In this document: one piece after another, positions 1 to 7,636 of the stretch
Position numbering within the stretch: position 1 is the first letter of the stretch
How the letters are laid out: each line of letters starts with the position of its first letter
Program-made: the position numbers and the translations under genes
The notes under the pieces: model-generated
Seen by the model: the letters and a program-made list of their open reading frames with translations, nothing else
Database searches by the model: none
Told to the model about the DNA's origin: nothing
Source of the DNA: JANMMJ01 sp964543235
GTDB lineage: Bacteria; Pseudomonadota; Alphaproteobacteria; Rhizobiales; Aestuariivirgaceae
Reading direction: 5' to 3'
Length of the DNA: 15,157 bases
NCBI GenBank assembly: GCA_964543235.1
Contig: CAZIXE010000081.1
Span: 1-15,157 of the forward strand

Positions 1-173
1 CCGGCGCGCTTACACCGCGCTACGCCTGAAAAGCGGATTGTTCACGGGCGACTCTTTCTCAAGGCCGCGCAGATTGCGCGACAGCGCTCCGTGCGTCCGC
101 CACCATCGTCACGCTCATGTGCGATTCCGGCAGCAAGTACCTGTCAACCGGCCTCTATGGTGAAGCCGCCTGA
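1..173 (+). pseudogene. 3' remnant of a CysM/CysK-type cysteine synthase gene, frame-disrupted
   Basis: Positions 99-173 read in one frame as ATIVTLMCDSGSKYLSTGLY followed by GEAA and TGA. This closely resembles the C-terminus of O-acetylserine sulfhydrylases of the CysM type (E. coli CysM, from memory, ends with a CDRGDRYLSTGVFGE-like segment). The same frame has a stop at 27-29. The preceding family-like pieces lie in other frames: LKSGLFTGDS near 28-57 in frame 2 and LKAAQIARQR near 58-87 in frame 1. This pattern fits a gene end broken by small indels or deletions. The 5' part, if it exists, lies outside the window. The remnant converges with the TadD-like gene, with only 2 nt between the two stop codons. 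Sequencing error or a spliced recombination scar cannot be excluded. The family call rests on about 25 residues. Confidence 0.5.
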
Positions 174-175
174 TA

Positions 176-952
176 TCAGCTCTTGAGTTTCTGCCAGGTG
201 TTTGGCTGCGACAGCATGTGCTGCAGATAGGCGAGGTTCTCCTCGACCTGCTGCGGCGGCAGATCCTGGCTGGCGATCTGTTTTGATTCCTCGAACCGGC
301 CCTGCAGGCCCACCACCAGCGCCAGATTCTGCCGGATGCGTGGCTCCTGGCCGCTGCCGGGCATGCCGTTGGCCTCCCGCAGGATCTGCTCGGCCTTGGC
401 GAGATTGCCCTCGAGCGCATAGGACATGCCCATGTTGTTGAGCACCGACATCTCGTTGGGCTGCAGCGCGAGGGCGCGCTCGTATTGCGCCCGCGCCTCG
501 CCGTAGCGCCCCTGCTGGTCATAGGCCGAGCCCAGCGCCGAATAGGTCTTCCAGTCGGCCTGGCTGCTCGCTGTCGCCCGCTCCAGCGCCGCCGCGCTGT
601 CGGGGATGCGCCCGGCCATCAGCAGTTCCTTGCCGTAGATCGACTGGATGCGCCCGTCCTGCGGATGGCTCGAGGCCAGTGCGCCGAGCACCTCAAGCTG
701 TTGCTGGCTCTGCCCGAGTTGCTTCAGCCGGCTGGCATAGGACAGCCCGAGTTCGACATTGCCGGGATCCTTCTTCCACTTTTCGCCGACCGCTGCCGTC
801 TCCTTCAGGGACGGCGTGCCGGTGCTGCCGGTGGTCAGGGGATCGATGCTTGCCGACTGGTTCTGGCAGCCGCCCAGCATCAGTGCCGCCGTGATGATCG
901 CGCCGGCGGCTGCCAGGCGCTTGCTGCGCATACGCAATGTCCTTCGGGACAT
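176..952 (-). CDS. TadD-like tetratricopeptide-repeat lipoprotein
   Basis: The protein has 258 aa. The N-terminus carries Arg residues, a hydrophobic stretch and the lipobox LGGC with Cys29, so it is predicted to be a lipoprotein. Residues 65-240 contain about five TPR-type helical hairpins; the clearest is at 134-167 with the W..LG..Y...G.Y..A...Y..AL...P pattern. Length, lipobox and TPR layout match TadD proteins, which help assemble the Tad/Flp pilus secretion system, possibly by assisting secretin assembly. The start at 952 is preferred over 931 because a GGGGAG Shine-Dalgarno lies about 5 nt upstream. No other tad gene is visible here. The gene diverges from the aminopeptidase gene. The TPR lipoprotein call is firm; the Tad-pilus role is inferred. 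Confidence 0.82.
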   Translation of the reverse strand: MSRRTLRMRSKRLAAAGAIITAALMLGGCQNQSASIDPLTTGSTGTPSLKETAAVGEKWKKDPGNVELGLSYASRLKQLGQSQQQLEVLGALASSHPQDGRIQSIYGKELLMAGRIPDSAAALERATASSQADWKTYSALGSAYDQQGRYGEARAQYERALALQPNEMSVLNNMGMSYALEGNLAKAEQILREANGMPGSGQEPRIRQNLALVVGLQGRFEESKQIASQDLPPQQVEENLAYLQHMLSQPNTWQKLKS

Positions 953-1028
953 GACCACTCCCCACCTCGCGCCCCGGGGGCGCTCCGAACCTTGCTCCGA
1001 TTCTGCGCGGAGAACCGTCAACAAATCA

Positions 1029-1057
1029 TTAACCATGTTCGCCCACTTGGTTAGACT
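1029..1057 (+). promoter_or_regulatory. Candidate promoter and palindromic operator in the divergent tadD-like/pepA-like region
   Basis: TTAACC at 1029-1034 and TAGACT at 1052-1057 are exactly 17 nt apart and could be the -35 and -10 of the aminopeptidase gene (ATG at 1082). The same stretch is an imperfect palindrome, TTAACCA (1029-1035) facing TGGTTAG (1048-1054). The octamer TTAACCAT (1029-1036) resembles a known CtrA half-site. On the minus strand TTGACG (about 1014-1019) could be a -35 for the TadD-like gene, but I see no good matching -10. This is pattern matching only. Confidence 0.3.
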
Positions 1058-1081
1058 GCACTGAACAGCCATGGACCGGAC

Positions 1082-2470
1082 ATGAAGCCCAGCGATATCG
1101 TCATAGCAGCCGGAGGCCGCCGTAGGGCCGTGCCGATCCTCCCCGTCACCCGTGACCAGGTGCTTGGCCGGGCCCGCGGTCTCTCTGCCGCAGAACGCCG
1201 CTGGCTCGTCGCCAATGGCTTCGAGGCCGACGCCGGCCGCCACATCCTCGTGCCCGCCGGTGCCGGCGGCGTCGGCAAGGTGGTCTGGGGCGTCTCCGGC
1301 GGCGCCAGGCCTGCCGACACCTTTGCCTTCGGCAAGTTGAGCCGCAGCCTGCCAAAGGGCCTCTATCGCCTCGCCGGCCGCCTGGAGGAGGCCCATCTCG
1401 CCGTGCTTGCCTGGGTGTTGGAAGCCTACAGTTTCGACCGCTACCGCAAGGACCGTGGGGCCCCCGCCCGCCTCGTCTGCCCCGATGGCGTCGATCGTTC
1501 CCGCCTGCTGCGTGAGGCCGAGGCCCATTATCTCGCCCGCGACCTCATCAACACGCCATCCTCCGACATGGGTCCGGACGAGCTGGAACGGGCGGCCCGC
1601 GCCCTGGCCCGCGCCCACCGCGCCAGGCTGAGGGTCACCCGCGGCCGTTCCCTCGAGCGCGATTTTCCGATGATCCACGCCGTCGGCAAGGCGAGCCCCC
1701 GCAGCCCCCGCCTCATCGACTTCACCTGGGGTCCGCCGCGCGCCCCTAGGGTGACGCTGGTCGGCAAGGGCGTGTGTTTTGACACCGGCGGCCTCGACAT
1801 CAAGCCCGCTTCCGGCATGCTGCTCATGAAGAAGGACATGGGCGGCGCCGCCAATGTCCTGGCCCTCGCCGGCATGATCATGAAGGCCAGGCTGAAACTC
1901 CGCCTCCGCGTCCTCATCCCCGCTGTCGAGAACGCCATTGCCGGCAACGCTTTCCGCCCCGGCGACATTTTGAAGAGCCACAAGGGACTGACCGTCGAGA
2001 TCGGCAACACCGACGCCGAAGGCCGCCTCATCCTCGCCGACGCCCTGGCCCTCGCCGACCGTGAGGCGCCCGATCTCCTGGTCGACATGGCCACCCTGAC
2101 CGGGGCCGCGCGCGTCGCCGTCGGCCCCGACCTGGTTCCCTTCTACACCCGCAACGACGGCCTTGCCCACGAACTGCAGGCTGCCGGTTTCCGCCTCAAC
2201 GATCCCCTGTGGCGCATGCCGCTCTGGGATCCCTATCTCGCTGGCATGGAAAGCCGCATCGCCGACATCAATAACGCCGGCGAATCGAGTTTTGCCGGTT
2301 CCATTACGGCCGCCCTCTTCCTTCACCGTTTTGTGGAAAAGGCAAAGGATTACATCCACATGGATATCTATGGCTGGGTGCCGGCATCGCGCCCCGGGCG
2401 GCCCAAGGGCGGTGAGGCGCAGGGCATTCGCGCCCTCTTTGCCTTGATTTCCGGCCATTATGCGAAATAG
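1082..2470 (+). CDS. M17 family leucyl aminopeptidase (PepA-like)
   Basis: The protein has 462 aa. It is a cytosolic dinuclear-metal aminopeptidase releasing N-terminal residues from peptides. The catalytic domain is unmistakable: GKGVCFDTGG at 228-237, KKDMGGA at 250-256 and the M17 signature NTDAEGRL at 309-316. Spacing reproduces the E. coli PepA active site exactly: metal ligands Lys229, Asp234, Asp252, Asp311 and Glu313, with catalytic Lys241 and Arg315. The N-terminal domain (about 1-130) is divergent, as is usual in this family, and there is no signal peptide. The ATG at 1082 has only a weak GGA upstream. It leads a plus-strand cluster, with the MarR-like gene 60 nt downstream and the C40 peptidase gene next. 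A role in degrading imported or recycled peptides fits the context but is inferred. Confidence 0.95.
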   Translation: MKPSDIVIAAGGRRRAVPILPVTRDQVLGRARGLSAAERRWLVANGFEADAGRHILVPAGAGGVGKVVWGVSGGARPADTFAFGKLSRSLPKGLYRLAGRLEEAHLAVLAWVLEAYSFDRYRKDRGAPARLVCPDGVDRSRLLREAEAHYLARDLINTPSSDMGPDELERAARALARAHRARLRVTRGRSLERDFPMIHAVGKASPRSPRLIDFTWGPPRAPRVTLVGKGVCFDTGGLDIKPASGMLLMKKDMGGAANVLALAGMIMKARLKLRLRVLIPAVENAIAGNAFRPGDILKSHKGLTVEIGNTDAEGRLILADALALADREAPDLLVDMATLTGAARVAVGPDLVPFYTRNDGLAHELQAAGFRLNDPLWRMPLWDPYLAGMESRIADINNAGESSFAGSITAALFLHRFVEKAKDYIHMDIYGWVPASRPGRPKGGEAQGIRALFALISGHYAK

Positions 2471-2530
2471 GCTTGCTCCGGATGCGGGATTGCAGAAGAA
2501 TGATACGGAACCGAAACAAATGCCCGCGCC

Positions 2531-2875
2531 ATGCCCCTGTCGCTGTCCGTCGCCCAGGCTCTGAAACTCTGGCATGGTGTCAATCTGGCCATGGTCAGAG
2601 ACGACGATCCCGACCTGTCGATCCGCCAGATGTCGATCCTGCTCACCATCTATCTCGAGGCCCCGCCCCACACCATCCGCGATCTCGCCGGCAAGCTCGG
2701 CGTGTCGAAGCCCGTCATCACCCGCGCCCTCGACACCATGGGCAAGCATGAGCTCGTCACCCGCCGCCGCGACGAGGCCGATCGCCGCAACGTCCTGGTT
2801 CAGCGCACCGTCAAGGGGGCCCTCTATCTCGAGCGCCTCGCCGACACCATTGCCGCTGAGGCGGCCCGCCGCTAG
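2531..2875 (+). CDS. Short MarR-type winged-helix transcriptional regulator
   Basis: The protein has 114 aa. Residues 30-92 form a winged helix-turn-helix: the TIRDLAGKLGVSKPVITRAL stretch (48-67) is the HTH with its recognition helix, and the wing at about 77-91 holds the MarR-type acidic/arginine pattern Asp81, Asp84, Arg85, Arg86. It is shorter than the usual 140-150 aa of MarR proteins, and the C-terminal dimerisation helix is brief. The frame is closed by stops, so this looks like the natural length. No strong Shine-Dalgarno is seen. The stop is 9 nt before the C40 peptidase start, so the two are probably co-translated. The regulated genes and ligand are unknown; the adjacent peptidase genes or the yej operon are the obvious candidates. 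Confidence 0.83.
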   Translation: MPLSLSVAQALKLWHGVNLAMVRDDDPDLSIRQMSILLTIYLEAPPHTIRDLAGKLGVSKPVITRALDTMGKHELVTRRRDEADRRNVLVQRTVKGALYLERLADTIAAEAARR

Positions 2876-2884
2876 CTGGCTGCC

Positions 2885-3730
2885 ATGACCGGCCTTGACA
2901 AGCGCCTGCATGCCTTCCGCCCCGATCTCGCTGACGAACGCCTCCGGGGCCTGGTCGATGCAGCGGCCTTTGCCGCGGGCGAACTGCGCCGGCTGGCCGC
3001 CCCGCTTGCCGGCCTCCACCGCGAACCTCGCTTCGATGCCATGCAGCTCACCCAGGTGCTGATGGGCGAAACTCTGCGCGTCTTCGAAGCCCGCGAGGGT
3101 TGGGCCTGGGTCCAGCTCGAGTCCGATGGCTATGTCGGTTATGTCGCGGAAGACATGCTGGGCCCCGCGGGCCCGCCGCCCACCCACCGCGTCGCCGTGC
3201 CTGCGACCTTCATGTTTGCAGCCCCTGACATCAAGGTTCAGCCCGTCGTCACCTTGCCCATGAATGCCGCCATTGCCGTTGCCGGCGGCGATGAGAGATT
3301 TGCCCGGCTCGACAATGGCCGTTTCGTCTTTCGCGGTCATCTGCGCCCGCTTTCCGCCTGCGAATCCGATTTTGTCGCCGTCGCCGAGTGCTTCCGCCAC
3401 GTGCCATATCTCTGGGGCGGCAAGTCGGCGGCGGGGCTCGACTGCTCCGGGCTCCTGCAGCTGTCGCTGCAGGCCGCGGGCATGCTTTGCCCGCGCGACA
3501 CCGACATGCAGGAGAAGGCTCTTGGTCATCCTCTGCCTACGGAGGAATTGGCCGGCCTCCGCCGCGGCGACCTCGTCTTCTGGAATGGCCATGTTGGAAT
3601 CATGACCGATGCCGGCCACCTGCTCCACGCCAACGGCCACTTCATGCAGGTCACCCTGGAGCCGCTGCATCAGGCCGTAGCGCGGATCGCCGCCGCCTCA
3701 GGTCCCGTCACGTCGATCAGGCGGTTGTAG
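2885..3730 (+). CDS. Cytoplasmic NlpC/P60 (C40) peptidase with SH3-like domains, YkfC-like
   Basis: The protein has 281 aa. The C-terminal NlpC/P60 papain-like domain (about 160-281) has PYLWGG at 174-179, catalytic Cys187 in LDCSG, His236 in GHVGIM and a third polar residue, His248. SH3-like beta domains occupy about 45-155, with a recognisable GYVGYVAEDML at 82-92. No signal peptide or membrane segment is present, so the enzyme should be cytosolic. Asp186, just before the Cys, and Asp205, in PRDTDMQ 18 residues after it, match the spacing of the two Asp residues that in Bacillus YkfC hold the free amine of L-Ala-gamma-D-Glu peptides (from memory: D237, C238, D256). This suggests a murein-peptide recycling gamma-D-glutamyl peptidase. 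The gene follows the MarR gene by 9 nt and converges with the ghrA-like gene. Confidence 0.9.
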   Translation: MTGLDKRLHAFRPDLADERLRGLVDAAAFAAGELRRLAAPLAGLHREPRFDAMQLTQVLMGETLRVFEAREGWAWVQLESDGYVGYVAEDMLGPAGPPPTHRVAVPATFMFAAPDIKVQPVVTLPMNAAIAVAGGDERFARLDNGRFVFRGHLRPLSACESDFVAVAECFRHVPYLWGGKSAAGLDCSGLLQLSLQAAGMLCPRDTDMQEKALGHPLPTEELAGLRRGDLVFWNGHVGIMTDAGHLLHANGHFMQVTLEPLHQAVARIAAASGPVTSIRRL

Positions 3731-3741
3731 CGGAACCGCCT
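3719..3741. terminator. Inverted repeat across convergent stop codons, possible bidirectional terminator
   Basis: AGGCGGTT (3719-3726) and AACCGCCT (3734-3741) form a perfect 8-bp stem with a 7-nt loop. It includes the TAG of the C40 peptidase gene and touches the stop codon of the convergent dehydrogenase gene. Neither side has a U-tract, so this is not a textbook intrinsic terminator. Position between two convergent units is the main argument. Confidence 0.4.
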
Positions 3742-4685
3742 CAATAGCCGCGCTGCCGGTCCACCAGGTTTTCGAGCGGCTGCCCCGCCTCGAAGCGCTG
3801 GATCTGCCGGGCCACATAGGCGCAGATTGCCTCCGGCTCCGAGTCGGCGGCGGTGTGCGGCGTGACCGTCACCCTGGGATGCGTCCACAGGGGACTGTCC
3901 TGGGGCAGCGGTTCGTTTTCGAACACGTCGAGCGTCACCGCCAGCAATTCGCCCGCATCGAGGGCCGCCAGGATGTCCGCCTCGACCTGTTGCTTGCCGC
4001 GCCCGGCATTGATGATGACCGGCGCGCCGAGTGGCCCCTTGCGCGACAGCTTGCCGATGAGTTTGCGGTTGATGATCCCCGTCGTCTCCGGCGTGTGCGG
4101 CAGCAGGCAGACCAGGATGTCGGTGCGCCGGAGGAACGCGTCGAACTCGGCCGCTCCCGCATAGCAGTGCACGCCTTCGATCCGCTTGCGGCTGCGGCTC
4201 CAGCCCGCCACCTTGAAACCGAGATCGCGCAACCGTTCCGCCGAGTCCCGACCCATGACGCCGAGCCCCATGATGCCGACGGCCAGATCGCTCGCCCCGT
4301 GGGTCGGGAACGGATCCCACACCCGGGCCCGCTGGTTGGCGTCGAGCCGGCGCTGCTGCCGGTGATGCATCAGCACATGCAGCACCACGTATTCCGTCAT
4401 CCGCATGGTGAGGTCGGGATCGTTGACCCTGACGATCGGTGTATCCGCGGGCAGGGTCGGATCCTTGAGAATGGCGTCGACGCCCGCCCCCAGCGAGAAG
4501 ATCACTTTCAGGTTCGGCAGGCTCTTGACCACATTGGGCGGCGGCAGCCAGGCGGCCGTGTATTCGATCTCGGCAATGTCTCCGGCATTTGGCCACACCC
4601 GCACGTCGAGCGACGGCGCCACCCGCCGCATCGCCTCGACCCATGCCGCCGGATCCCATGTTGGTGTTATGAACAGGAATGCCAT
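3741..4685 (-). CDS. D-2-hydroxyacid dehydrogenase, GhrA-like (glyoxylate/hydroxypyruvate reductase family)
   Basis: The protein has 314 aa, close to the 312 aa of E. coli GhrA. The family reduces 2-oxoacids such as glyoxylate or hydroxypyruvate with NAD(P)H in the cytosol. The Rossmann motif GLGVMG is at 140-145. The catalytic triad of the family is present: Arg229 in INAGRGKQ, Glu258 in DVFENEPLP and His277 in TPHTAA. SRSRKR just after the Rossmann fold suggests NADPH preference. The start ATG directly abuts the TAG of yejF (TAGATG), and its Shine-Dalgarno GAGG lies inside the yejF 3' end, so it is the last, translationally coupled gene of the yej operon. The substrate cannot be read from sequence, and a link to peptide import is unclear. 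Confidence 0.9.
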   Translation of the reverse strand: MAFLFITPTWDPAAWVEAMRRVAPSLDVRVWPNAGDIAEIEYTAAWLPPPNVVKSLPNLKVIFSLGAGVDAILKDPTLPADTPIVRVNDPDLTMRMTEYVVLHVLMHHRQQRRLDANQRARVWDPFPTHGASDLAVGIMGLGVMGRDSAERLRDLGFKVAGWSRSRKRIEGVHCYAGAAEFDAFLRRTDILVCLLPHTPETTGIINRKLIGKLSRKGPLGAPVIINAGRGKQQVEADILAALDAGELLAVTLDVFENEPLPQDSPLWTHPRVTVTPHTAADSEPEAICAYVARQIQRFEAGQPLENLVDRQRGY

Positions 4686-6314
4686 CTATTGCCTCACCAC
4701 TGACTCTGGCGCTGCCTGCAGGTTGATGGCCGCGGCGATGAGCGCCCGCGTATAGTCCGTCTGCGGCCGTTCGAAGATTTGCGCCGTCGGTCCCCGCTCC
4801 ACGGCAATGCCGTTCCGCATCACGATCACCTCGTTGGCCAGCGCCCGGATCACCTTGAGATCGTGGCTGATGAACATGTAGGCCAGGCGGTGCCGCTCCT
4901 GCAGGCTGCGCAGCAGGTCGACGATCTGCGCCTGCACCGACATGTCGAGCGCGCTGGTCGGCTCGTCCAGCATGATGAACCTGGGATCGAGCGCCAGCGC
5001 CCGCGCGATGGCGATGCGCTGCCGCTGCCCGCCGGAGAACTCATGCGGATAGCGGTCCATGGTCGCGGGCTCGATCCCCACCTCCGCGAGTGCTGCGGCC
5101 ACCTTCTCCCGCCGTTCCGCCTCCGTCAGCGCCTGGCCCTGCACGATCAGCCCCTCTTCGACGATCTGCTGGATCGACAGCCTGGGCGAAAGCGATCCGT
5201 AGGGATCCTGGAACACGATCTGCATCTCCTTGCGCAGCGGCCGCATCGCCTTGGCATTGTGGCCGTCGATGCGCTGGCCGAGATAGAGGATCGGACCTTC
5301 CGAATGGATGAGCCGCAGCATGGCCAGCCCCAGCGTGGTTTTGCCCGAGCCCGATTCGCCCACGATGCCCAGCGTCTGTCCCGCCTTCACTTCTGCATCG
5401 ACACCGTCGACGGCCTTGATATGCCCCACCGTCCGCTTGAAGAAGCCGCGCTTGATCGGAAACCAGACCTTGAGGTTCTTGGCCTCGAGCACCACTTCGG
5501 CCGTGGCATCCGCCGCCGGCGCCCGCCCCTTGGGTTCGGCCGACAGCAGCATTTTCGTATAGGGATGTTGCGGCGTCTCGAACAGTGCCGCCGTGCTGTT
5601 GCTCTCGACGATCCGTCCCTTCTGCATGACGCAGACCGTGTCGGCCATGCGCCGCACGATTCCGAGGTCATGGGTGATGAGCAGCATGGCCATGCCGAAC
5701 TCGGCCTGCAGCTCCTTGAGCAGCTTCAGGATCTGTGCCTGCACGGTGACGTCGAGCGCCGTCGTCGGCTCGTCGGCGATCAGCAGATCGGGATTGTTGG
5801 CCAGCGCCATGGCGATCATCACGCGCTGCCGCTGCCCGCCGGAGAGCTGGTGCGGAAAGTCGAGCAGCCGCGTTTCGGGATCGCGGATGCCCACCTTGTT
5901 GAGGAGCTCGATGATCCGCGCCCTGGCCGCCTCGCCCTTCATCCCCTGGTGGACCTCGAGGATTTCGCCGATCTGCCGCTCCACCGTATGCAGCGGGTTG
6001 AGCGATGTCATCGGCTCCTGGAACACCATGGTGATATCGTTGCCGCGCACTCTGAGCAGGTCGCGCTCATCGGAGTCGAGCAGCTCCTCCCCCTTGAACA
6101 TGATCGAGCCCGACGGATGCGAAGCCGGCGGATAGGGCAGGAGTTTCAGGATCGACAGTGCCGACACCGATTTCCCCGAGCCTGACTCGCCCACCAGCGC
6201 CAGCGTCTCGCCCTTGCCGATCGCGAACGACACGCGGTCGACGGCGAGCGTCGTCTGGCCGCCCTGGGTGAAGGCAACCGACAGCTCGCTGACCTTGAGC
6301 AGCGTTTCGCTCAT
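4686..6314 (-). CDS. yejF: YejF-type ABC transporter ATPase with two fused nucleotide-binding domains
   Basis: The protein has 542 aa. It energises peptide import through YejB/YejE at the cytoplasmic face of the inner membrane. Domain 1 has Walker A GESGSGKS (42-49), signature LSGGQRQR (157-164) and Walker B LLIADE (177-182). Domain 2 has Walker A GESGSGKT (319-326), signature FSGGQRQR (426-433) and Walker B ending at Asp450-Glu451. Both sites look catalytically complete. Each domain is followed by the oligopeptide-transporter C-terminal segment (HPYTKMLLSAEP at 250-261; TDYTRALIAAA near 519-529). The frame is open further upstream, but the start at 6314 is chosen because ATG overlaps the yejE stop as ATGA and gives the family N-terminus MSETLLKVSEL. 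Gene order and the fused architecture support YejF. Confidence 0.95.
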   Translation of the reverse strand: MSETLLKVSELSVAFTQGGQTTLAVDRVSFAIGKGETLALVGESGSGKSVSALSILKLLPYPPASHPSGSIMFKGEELLDSDERDLLRVRGNDITMVFQEPMTSLNPLHTVERQIGEILEVHQGMKGEAARARIIELLNKVGIRDPETRLLDFPHQLSGGQRQRVMIAMALANNPDLLIADEPTTALDVTVQAQILKLLKELQAEFGMAMLLITHDLGIVRRMADTVCVMQKGRIVESNSTAALFETPQHPYTKMLLSAEPKGRAPAADATAEVVLEAKNLKVWFPIKRGFFKRTVGHIKAVDGVDAEVKAGQTLGIVGESGSGKTTLGLAMLRLIHSEGPILYLGQRIDGHNAKAMRPLRKEMQIVFQDPYGSLSPRLSIQQIVEEGLIVQGQALTEAERREKVAAALAEVGIEPATMDRYPHEFSGGQRQRIAIARALALDPRFIMLDEPTSALDMSVQAQIVDLLRSLQERHRLAYMFISHDLKVIRALANEVIVMRNGIAVERGPTAQIFERPQTDYTRALIAAAINLQAAPESVVRQ

Positions 6315-7414
6315 GCGAAGGTCTTCCTGGGATCCAGTGCATCGCGTACCGCCTCGCCGATGAACACCAGCAGCGACAGCATGACGGAGAGCACCAGGAA
6401 CCCGGTGATGCCGAGCCATGGCGCCTGGAGATTGTTGCGGCCCTGGGCCAGCAACTCGCCGAGCGACGGCGAGCCGGGCGGCAGGCCGAAGCCCAGATAA
6501 TCCAGTGCCGATAGCGTCGTCACCGAACCGGACAGGATGAACGGCATGAAGGTGACGGTGGAGATCAGCGCATTGGGCAGCAGGTGCTTGAACATGATTT
6601 TGGTGTCGGTGAGGCCCAGGGCCCGCGCTGCCCGTACATACTCGAAATTCCTTGCCCGGAGGAACTCGGCCCGCACCACGCCCACCAGCGCCGTCCACGA
6701 GAAGGCGACCAGGATGAACAGCAGGATCCAGAAGGTCGGCGTGATGAAGGCGGCGAGGATAATGAGGAGATAGAGCGTCGGCATCGACGTCCAGATGTCG
6801 ATGAAGCGCTGGAACAAGAGGTCGGTCCAGCCGCCGAAATAGCCCTGCACGGCCCCGGCGGCGACGCCGATGATCGAGGAGAGCAGGGTGAGGATCAGCC
6901 CGAACGCCACCGAGATGCGGAACCCGTAGACGAGTCGCGCCACCACGTCGCGCCCCTGGTCGTCGGTTCCCAGCCAGTTCATGTTCCCGAACGTGCAGTT
7001 GGGATCGTCGGCGCCCTGCTGGTACTTGGCGCAGGCGGTCTCGGTCGCAAGCCGGAAGGCCGGCGGCGAGGGTGCGGGGCTCGGCAGCTCGTTGTTGACG
7101 GTATTGTAGGTATAGCGGATCGGCGGCCAGATCATCCAGCCATTGGCCTGGATCTCTTCCTGGTTCACCGGATCGCGATAGTCGGTCCTGGCCAGGAAGC
7201 CGCCGAATTTCGCTTCGGGATAGTCCACGAAGGTCGGAAACAGCAGCTCGCCCTTGTAAGAAACGAGGATCGGCCGGTCATTGGCGAGGAACGGCGCGAA
7301 CAGCGATACGAGAAACAGCACCAGGAAGATCCACAGTGACCAGAAGCCGCGCCGGTGCGCCTTGAACAGCTGCCAGCGCCGTTGGTTGAGGCCTCTCAGC
7401 TTGAAGAGCCGCAC
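6311..7414 (-). CDS. yejE: YejE-type ABC transporter permease
   Basis: The protein has 367 aa. It is one of the two inner-membrane permease subunits of the Yej oligopeptide transporter. TM1 is at about 24-44. A long periplasmic loop (about 45-150) carries the subfamily-specific segment, followed by MNWLGTDDQGRDVVARLVYG (145-164), typical of DppC/OppC-type permeases. About five more TM segments follow between 166 and 355. The coupling (EAA) loop is at about 258-281 (EYVRAARALG...HLLPN). The start is GTG at 7414, with a run of six G as Shine-Dalgarno 6 nt upstream; no ATG exists near this N-terminus. The 5' side is unusual: a repeat begins right behind the Shine-Dalgarno, separating the gene from yejB by 368 nt. 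Confidence 0.94.
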   Translation of the reverse strand: MRLFKLRGLNQRRWQLFKAHRRGFWSLWIFLVLFLVSLFAPFLANDRPILVSYKGELLFPTFVDYPEAKFGGFLARTDYRDPVNQEEIQANGWMIWPPIRYTYNTVNNELPSPAPSPPAFRLATETACAKYQQGADDPNCTFGNMNWLGTDDQGRDVVARLVYGFRISVAFGLILTLLSSIIGVAAGAVQGYFGGWTDLLFQRFIDIWTSMPTLYLLIILAAFITPTFWILLFILVAFSWTALVGVVRAEFLRARNFEYVRAARALGLTDTKIMFKHLLPNALISTVTFMPFILSGSVTTLSALDYLGFGLPPGSPSLGELLAQGRNNLQAPWLGITGFLVLSVMLSLLVFIGEAVRDALDPRKTFA

Positions 7415-7426
7415 AGGCGTCCCCCC

Positions 7427-7601
7427 GAATGGTCATTCTGGCCAAGCCGCGCTGCACGCGGCGCGAGCCGGAACCCATGTTTCGGCGTGACGGACCGCTG
7501 GGCTGATGGGTCACGCATTGCGTCGGGATATTGAATGTCGGTAGCAGGCGGCGCGGTTCTCATTCCCATCCCTCACAGCTCCCGCCGTTCGAAATCGATC
7601 C
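7427..7601. repeat. 175-bp direct repeat, copy 1 (between yejB and yejE)
   Basis: This copy is nearly identical to 7637-7811 at a fixed offset of 210 nt, with about six substitutions by eye (near 7431, 7439, 7456, 7523, 7542 and 7562) and no indel. Its last 29 bases (7573-7601) repeat the final codons of yejB and its stop codon, so it is a stray copy of that gene end. Its other end abuts the Shine-Dalgarno of yejE. Two substitutions (7439, 7456) weaken the nested hairpin that is intact in copy 2. The 35 nt between the copies (7602-7636) show nothing recognisable. No gene is supported in 7415-7782. Confidence 0.95.
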
Positions 7602-7636
7602 GCCGATCGCGGCGCCATCCTGCGCCGCTGGTTCTT

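Noticed and set aside
953..3670. Open frame on the minus strand running unbroken from 3670 to 176, antisense to the aminopeptidase, MarR and C40 genes
   Set aside because: Only its last 258 codons are a real gene. The rest is antisense to three well-supported genes and has no recognisable domains. Such frames arise from high-GC codon bias.
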